64,000 nucleotides of DNA from Atrina japonica. Taxonomy: Eukaryota > Mollusca > Bivalvia > Pterioida > Pinnidae. The notes below the pieces were generated by a model. That model did no database searches and had not been told where the DNA came from. It saw nothing but the letters and a program-made list of their open reading frames with translations. The position numbers were made by a program, and so were the translations under genes. Shown piece by piece: positions 58,711 to 64,000 of this stretch. The DNA is taken from the NCBI GenBank assembly GCA_030159075.1, contig BROG01000648.1:144001-208000 (forward strand). The letters run 5' to 3'. Positions within the stretch are counted from its first letter, which is position 1, and every line of letters starts with the position of its first letter.

Positions 58711-59300
58711 CTTTATTCATATGAAGCAAACTTCATCCAGAAACTGCTGAATCAAAGGAAGAAAAAGCTAGCGATGTCCTTTAATTTGACATTTAGATAT
58801 ATATCGACGACATTTTCTCAATTAATAATGACAATTTTCATACATATGTCAAAGCGATATATAACCCTGTGAACTAGAAATTAAAGATACAACAGAATCA
58901 AGGACACATGCTTCATACTTAGACATTTTACTTACTATAGACACAGACGGGTAATTGGCAACTAAGCTATACGACAAACGCAACGATTTTGGCTTTCCCA
59001 TCATAAATTTTCCACATTTAACTGGTAATATCCCACAGTCATCCACATATGGAGTTTATATTTCACAAATGTTCAGATATGGCAGAGTGTGTACAACAAA
59101 CATATGAACATTTCATATACAGATGTAAACTACTCACTGATAAATTATTGACATAGGGATATCAAAAAACACATTTGATGTCAATGTTCCGCAAATTTTA
59201 CTGTCAGTATGATAGTCTTGTCTGTAATTACTCTATTTCACTAAGTGAAATGTTGAGTTGCCTGTTTGATGGCAGTTATTGAGATGTCTGTACCAATGGT
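58690..59300 (+). pseudogene. reverse transcriptase C-terminal half, decayed retroelement
   Basis: Translating across frames gives ordered blocks of one RT family: YSYEANFIQKLLNQ (around 58718), KKLAMSFNLTFRY then YIDDIFSINN (around 58770-58825, the catalytic F/Y-x-DD motif), ELEIKDTTES and ASYLDILLTID (58870-58940), LYDKRNDFGFPIINFPHL (58966-59020), SSTYGVYISQMFRYGRVC (59039-59092), then HFIYRCKLLTDKLL and MSMFRKFYCQYDSLV (59110-59210). It is broken by a 2-bp insertion just before YIDD, a frameshift near 58861, a TAA at 58954, a frame change near 59098 and further stops. The block order (YxDD, then SYLD, then LYDKR) resembles Penelope-like RTs, but class assignment is an inference. The N-terminal RT half and any endonuclease are missing. 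It is certainly non-functional. Confidence 0.88.
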
Positions 59301-59429
59301 GACGAGGATTCATTTCTCACATATTTCATTTGGAACTTCTATATGGACTCAGTGGAATGTCACCTGACATCCTGGACATCCTAAAGATTTATACATGTAT
59401 TTTGGTATCTGAGATGTTTTATATCAGTA
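59301..59429 (+). mobile_element. 3' trailer of the retroelement
   Basis: CCTGGACATCCTAAAGATTT and TTTTGGTATCTGAGATGTTT are shared with the minus-strand copy at 22256-22320, which defines the common 3' end of the element. Confidence 0.7.
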
Positions 59430-60632
59430 CAATAGTAAAGAGCATACCATATAGATACTTAAGACAAGTCCATTACAATAGTAAAGAGCATACCATTTAG
59501 ATACTTAAGACTAGTCCATTACAAAAGTAGAGAGCATACCATATAGATACTTAAGACTAGTCCATTACAATAGTAAAGAGCATACCATTTTACTTAATAC
59601 TAGTAAGAGCAAACCATTTAAATACTTAAGACTAGTCCAGTACAATAGAAGAGAGCATACCATATAGATACTTAAGACTAGTCCATTACAAAAGTAGATA
59701 GCATACCATTCTGATACTTAAGACTAGTCCATTACAATAGAAGAGAGCATACCATTTAGATACTTAAGACTAGTCCATTACAATAGTAAAGAGCATACCA
59801 TTTAGATACTTAAAACTAGTCCATTACAATAGTAAAGAGCATACCATTTAGATACTTAAGACTAGTCCATTACAATAGTAGAGAGCATACCATATAGATA
59901 CTTAAGACTAGTCCAGTACAATAGTAGAGAGCAAACCATTTAAATACTTAAGACTAGTCCATTACAATAGAAGAGAGCATACCATATAGATACTTAAGAC
60001 TAATCCATTACAAAAGTAGAGAGCATACCATATAGATACTTAAGACTAGTCCATTACAATAGTAAAGAGCATACCATATAGATACTTAAGACTAGTCCAT
60101 TACAATAGTAAAGAGCATACCATTTAGATACTTAATACTAGTCCATTACAATAGTAAAGAGCATACCATATAGATACTTAATACTAGTCCATTACAATAG
60201 TAAAGAGCATACCATTCTGATACTTAAGACTAGTCCATTACAATAGTAAAGAGCAAACCATTTAAATACTTAAGACTAGTCCATTACAATAGTAGATAGC
60301 ATACCATTCTGATACTTAAGACTAGTCCATTACAATAGTAAAGAGCATACCATTTAGATACTTAAGACTAGTCCAGTACAATAGAGAGCATAAAGAGCTT
60401 AAGACTAGTCCATTACAAAAGTAGATAGCATACCATTCTGATACTTAAGACTAGTCCATTACAATAGTAAAGAGCATACCATTTAGATACTTAAGACTAG
60501 TCCATTACAAAAGTAGAGAGCATACCATATAGATACTTAAGACTAGTCCAGTACAATAGTAAAGAGCATACCATTTAGATACTTAAGACTAGTCCATTAC
60601 AATAGTAGAGAGCATACCATATAGATAATCAG
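59430..60632. repeat. 46-bp tandem array, about 26 copies
   Basis: The unit is AGTAAAGAGCATACCATTTA, GATACTTAAGACTAGTCCAT, TACAAT. Variants TTCTGATAC, TATAGATAC and GCAAACCATTTAAATAC recur. A few units are deleted (59585, 60385). Confidence 0.95.
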
Positions 60633-61309
60633 TGGTTAAAGGGTTTATCTCTGTCTTTGTCAATCTGAGTGGGTGTGACATTACATGAGCTTAGGATCTC
60701 TTTTATGTGTGACAAAATCTGCCTACGTTTTCTGATTTTAGAGTAAAATGATTGAAGAAGAAATCAATTATGCATCACCAAATAATTATTTAAAACAATT
60801 TTCTAAATTACTATGTACTTTGAAGTATTTAGGAGTCTTTTATCATGTGATCATCACGTTCAGTACTACATCCTTATTTTGCGTTTAAGTGATGTATTGC
60901 TGTCTTCCCAGAATAAGAAGATTAAACTTTTAAAAATGCTGAAACCATCCTTCTTTTTCCTGTGTTCATTATTCAGAGCTTAATTAGACAGTGCTGATTA
61001 AATTTCTTGGTTGCCTGTAAATCTTTTTATGGTTGGAAACAAATCTACAGCTGAATTGGAAAACAAAATAATTTTTCTTCTTTTCAAATGGTGAATCAAT
61101 AATACAGAATTTTCCATCAAATGCAGCTTAAAAATGTTATTGGTTGAAATAAGTGACAATTGACATATTATATGTGTACTTGTAATATATATTTATATAT
61201 AACCCCATCTGCCATCAAAATACAGGTTCTCCAGATAGGTGGTCTCTCAAGAGAGATCATAATGAAAAAATGTTTCACCAAATTATTTTATAATTGTGGT
61301 GTCTTTACT
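60633..61309. other. gene-free stretch
   Basis: Unique AT-rich sequence with no supported exon. The frame at 61160-61348 has no family motif. Confidence 0.4.
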
Positions 61310-61490
61310 TTTTCAAAACAGGTGATCTCTCATGAAGCCCTTTCTTAGGACCAAGCTACGTGCCAAATTTGGTTGGAATCCGTCCAGTCGTTCTTGAGAA
61401 GACATTGTTTAAATAGAAAAGTTAAGGGATAGAAGTGGACTGACAATGATGAACAATGGGGTCATTGCAATTTGCACTTCATTACAGGTG
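61310..61490 (+). mobile_element. 3' fragment of the GGTCACCTGA dispersed element
   Basis: GTGCCAAATTTGGTTGGAAT, CCAGTCGTTCTTGAGAAGA and ATTACAGGTGAACTAG repeat the 3' modules seen at 37040-37160 (CCAAGTTTGTGAAAATTGG, GGTTCTTGAGAAAAAAG). Confidence 0.6.
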
Positions 61491-62380
61491 AACTAGAAAC
61501 AAATAGATTAAAACAATGTTTAATTGCATCACCTTAGAATAGGTTCTGTAAAGAAAAATTTGTTCTTCATATAAAGAAAATACATCAACAACATCCGACA
61601 AAATGACGAACATGGAAATGTATTATTTGTATTTGTAACTTGTATCATGTTACTCTAACATAATTAGTAAATGAGAATGTCATCAAATTGTCTGCGTACA
61701 AGTCGTAGGAAAGTAAAGACATCAACCAACTATCACCAAAAACAGATTAAAACATGATTACCCTACAAAGCAAACAATTTAGATTATGCAAATTGCTTCA
61801 ATTATACTAATGGCTTAGATTTCTTTTTTCCACATCTGTCTGGGATGTGCATATAAATTGCGACATAATCAAAGTAAAAAGGAAGGAAGCAGTTAAAAGT
61901 TATTTGTTGATATTTTGGGACTTCAGTATTACAGCTGTTCCCCATGTTGCACTTGTTTTCACTTTCATGTTGTGTATTTAAGTATGGCTATTAAGGTCCA
62001 AAAGAGATTAATAAAAGAATTATGTTGGTACCATTTTATGACAAATCTTTTTTACAATGAAACATGAACAAGGAATAAAAATTACTTTAAGTTGTCAGTT
62101 GGGGCTGAAAAGTCGAATGTGTTTCATTCACTCTGATCAAGCTATTGATGCCAAAAATTTTTATGAAGGTTTGCCCAAGGGCTGATTGGAAACTTGTGGC
62201 CTAGCATGTAAAGATTTGACTTTTGTGAGAAATATTTTATCATTTATCATTTTATCAGGTAAAGGCTACACGAATTTCTGGGACAAGGAGTTTGACTTTA
62301 TGCTCAGTTAATATACTCTTTGGATTCAAACAAATTTTGCAATTCTAAATCATCAGAAGTTTTTGCAAAAAGTAATAACA
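61491..62380. other. gene-free stretch
   Basis: Unique AT-rich sequence; nothing assignable. Confidence 0.4.
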
Positions 62381-62422
62381 TCTTACATGTAATAACATCT
62401 TACATGTAATAACATTTTACAT
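62381..62422. repeat. 18-bp tandem repeat, 3 copies
   Basis: ACATCTTACATGTAATAA repeats with 18-bp spacing. Confidence 0.8.
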
Positions 62423-62787
62423 GGTTATATAGATCGACAAATACAACCCCATCTTGACGAGATCACAGTGGTTTGACTTCAGCAACTCCTTGACGTAATT
62501 GACAATAACATTAACACTGATTGTCAAAAATATCATCAACAGTTTTAAATTTGTATGACTTGGCAGGGGTGTGGGAAAACTTTTGAAAGTACTCGTCCAT
62601 CGGGCAAGTATGCATATGAAAAGTACTCGCCCAGGTATACATATAGGACTTGCCTGAAAATAAAAAAGTAGTTTTAAGACTGAAGTAATTGAACCAGAGT
62701 TTTTGAAATCCACCGACCTTGCCAGAAAACCAGTGAATTTTACAATAGTCCAGTTAAATCTATCTGATAACTGGTCTAAATGACCAG

Positions 62788-63015
62788 TAATTGTCCATTT
62801 CATTTCAATTGTGTATATATACAGACCAGAAAAAATTTTGTTTAGTTTATCATTGTCTTAAATTTGTATTGCAATGAAATATAATTGTTCAACAGACATT
62901 TTGAAATAAAAAAAAAATACTTGTCAATCAGACCAGTGAATAAAGGAATTTCACTGGTCAAAGAAAATTTTTACTGGTCTGTATATATACACAATTGAAA
63001 TGAAATGGAAAATTA
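62788..63015. mobile_element. foldback element with 57-bp arms
   Basis: The left arm (TAATTGTCCATTTCATTTCA, ATTGTGTATATATACAGACC, AGAAAAAATTTT) and right arm (AAAATTTTTACTGGTCTGTA, TATATACACAATTGAAATGA, AATGGAAAATTA) are inverted copies with about 4 mismatches in 57 bases. The interior is about 115 bp. ACTGGTC words also occur just left of the left arm and inside the right part. Confidence 0.85.
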
Positions 63016-63797
63016 CCTTCATATTCAAACACAAAATGCTGTTTTCAACCATTGCGGTTTTTCTCCCTAAAACATGTTTATGGTTTATGAATAAAACATG
63101 TTTCAGGTTCTTTATACCCTTAAATAAATTTGAGTATAAAATAACAGGCCTTAAAAATACTCTCTCAAAATCACTTATAATTATAGGAAAAATGAAAACA
63201 TTAAATTCTCAGTAGATCGTGTAAGAAAAAAAATCACTGACGTTCAGGTGCACTTCATAAGTCACTCAAATTTCACTCTGCCAAAGATCGAAGTATAAAG
63301 TACAAAAGTGTTTCTTAACTAAGGTCACAATAAGATAAATTGGAATTAGTTTGCTGTTACAGTAAACATTTAAACAGAATAAATAAACTTGTTCTCCCCT
63401 ATTTTATGCCGACCACTTTTGTACATCTTACCATGAGGACAAACATGAAACACTCATAGGCTTCTGATTGACATTACACAGTCATTAACACCAGCAGTGA
63501 TAATTAATTAATCTTGTTAAAAAATTTGTTTATTTAGTGACGAACAGGTGTGTGAGATTAATTACACTGCCCACTTGAAACTGACTGCATGTCAATAAGC
63601 ATGTGCAATCAAATTATGCAATTTCATTGGTCAATCGCTTTACATATCTGCATATTAAACTTTACATTGACTCTTTTATTTTTAGCTGAGGAAATCATGA
63701 GTTATAATAGAAGTTGAAGTTTGACATTCAACTAGGCCTACTTATTTATGAAATTTGTGTCAGCATATTTGTTTTGCCGATGTAAATAAAAATTGCT
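63016..63797. other. gene-free stretch
   Basis: Unique AT-rich sequence. The plus-strand frame at 63000-63215 starts inside the foldback arm and is not believed. Confidence 0.4.
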
Positions 63798-63992
63798 TCA
63801 ACTTTTGCATTGGCAATGCCGATTCTCGACATTATTATACAGGGCTGCAGTGTATATGCACTTTTGCCAGTAACAATAAAGGGCCTTAATGCCACTTTCT
63901 GTAGTGTCCAAAACATCTTCCACTGCATATATATTGTCATCATCTGAAATGGCCTCCTTCACTTCGAGAATAAATGGGAGCCAGGAGGAAAA
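63798..63992 (-). CDS. possible terminal exon or fragment, weakly chromodomain-like
   Basis: A minus-strand frame of 64 codons is open from the window edge region to TGA at 63798-63800. It reads FILEVKEAISDDDNIYAVED, then VLDTTESGIKALYCYWQKC, ending NVENRHCQCKS. The stretch IYAVEDVLD...SGIKALYCYWQKC has the spacing of a chromodomain start (Y-x-V-E-x-I-L-D...G...Y-L-V-K-W), but the WExxxN end is absent. Composition is less biased than the surroundings. No convincing acceptor is visible; CCATTTCAG at about 63945 is the best. There is an in-frame TGA at 63993-63995, so an upstream exon would be needed. It may be nothing. Confidence 0.2.
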   Translation of the reverse strand, partial: FSSWLPFILEVKEAISDDDNIYAVEDVLDTTESGIKALYCYWQKCIYTAALYNNVENRHCQCKS

Positions 63993-64000
63993 TCAGGCAA

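Noticed and set aside
58690..59300. Reverse transcriptase as an active gene
   Set aside because: At least three frame breaks and several stops, and the N-terminal half of the domain is missing.
62417..62803. 128-codon minus-strand frame starting MKWTITGHLDQL
   Set aside because: Its start lies in the foldback arm. It reads through a likely splice acceptor and a different frame there looks no worse. There is no family motif.

Overview
The window looks like nuclear DNA of a marine mollusc, most likely a bivalve. The base composition is AT-rich, and there is one clear splice-bounded coding exon. There are four sizeable copies or fragments of one tRNA-headed SINE family with an ACAAAC-type tail, and fragments of a second tRNA-headed SINE family. 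Decayed copies of a reverse-transcriptase element carry a YIDD motif and a YGVYIS segment. Many small inverted-repeat transposons are present, along with a short internal TTAGGG run. I could not name the species from sequence alone. No bacterial operon, CRISPR array, rRNA gene or intact tRNA gene was seen.

The only protein-coding exon I would defend is on the minus strand at 10510-10794. It encodes 95 residues of a type II membrane protein and has a strong splice acceptor one base before the ATG and a good donor at its end. Its gene runs toward lower coordinates, so the arrays at 1-10.5 kb would lie in its introns, unless the gene ends sooner. Two weaker coding candidates (8154-8216 and 63798-63992, both minus) are flagged only as leads.

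By my own array boundaries, about 26-27 kb of the 64 kb is tandem repeat, in more than 25 unrelated families with units of 16 to about 160 bp. The main blocks are: 56-bp (1-485), 18-bp (3965-7248), 16-bp (8815-9990), a 605-bp duplication with 62-bp units (16269-17478), 45-bp (17668-18566), 42-bp (18735-19385), 26-bp (19415-19850), 81-bp (22420-23845), 30-bp (24800-25262), 39-bp (26715-27470), 49-bp (28590-30248), 40-bp (31265-34570), 163-bp (35575-36180), 58-bp (37838-38937), 42-bp (41600-42355), 25-bp (46535-48270), 27-bp (49935-50625), 53-bp (53286-53965), 64-bp (53966-56340) and 46-bp (59430-60632). Almost all long open frames in the window are by-products of these arrays.

Mobile elements sit among and inside the arrays, and several are nested. 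A TTAA-flanked piggyBac-like element (17488-18569) interrupts a 62-bp unit and has itself expanded internally into about 20 copies of a 45-bp unit. SINE copies with visible target-site duplications are inserted at 20187, 38499 and 43869. A second SINE family has a 3' tail that appears to have seeded two satellites (53.3-56.3 kb). TA-flanked pogo/Tc1-like miniature elements lie at 39111, 44244 and 57993, the last nested inside another inverted-repeat element. A reverse-transcriptase pseudogene (58690-59300) has a second fragment at 22256-22405. The arrays at 41.7-42.1, 47.0, 50.3-50.6, 53.4-53.8 and 55.0-56.0 kb contain many randomly truncated units, which may be assembly error.
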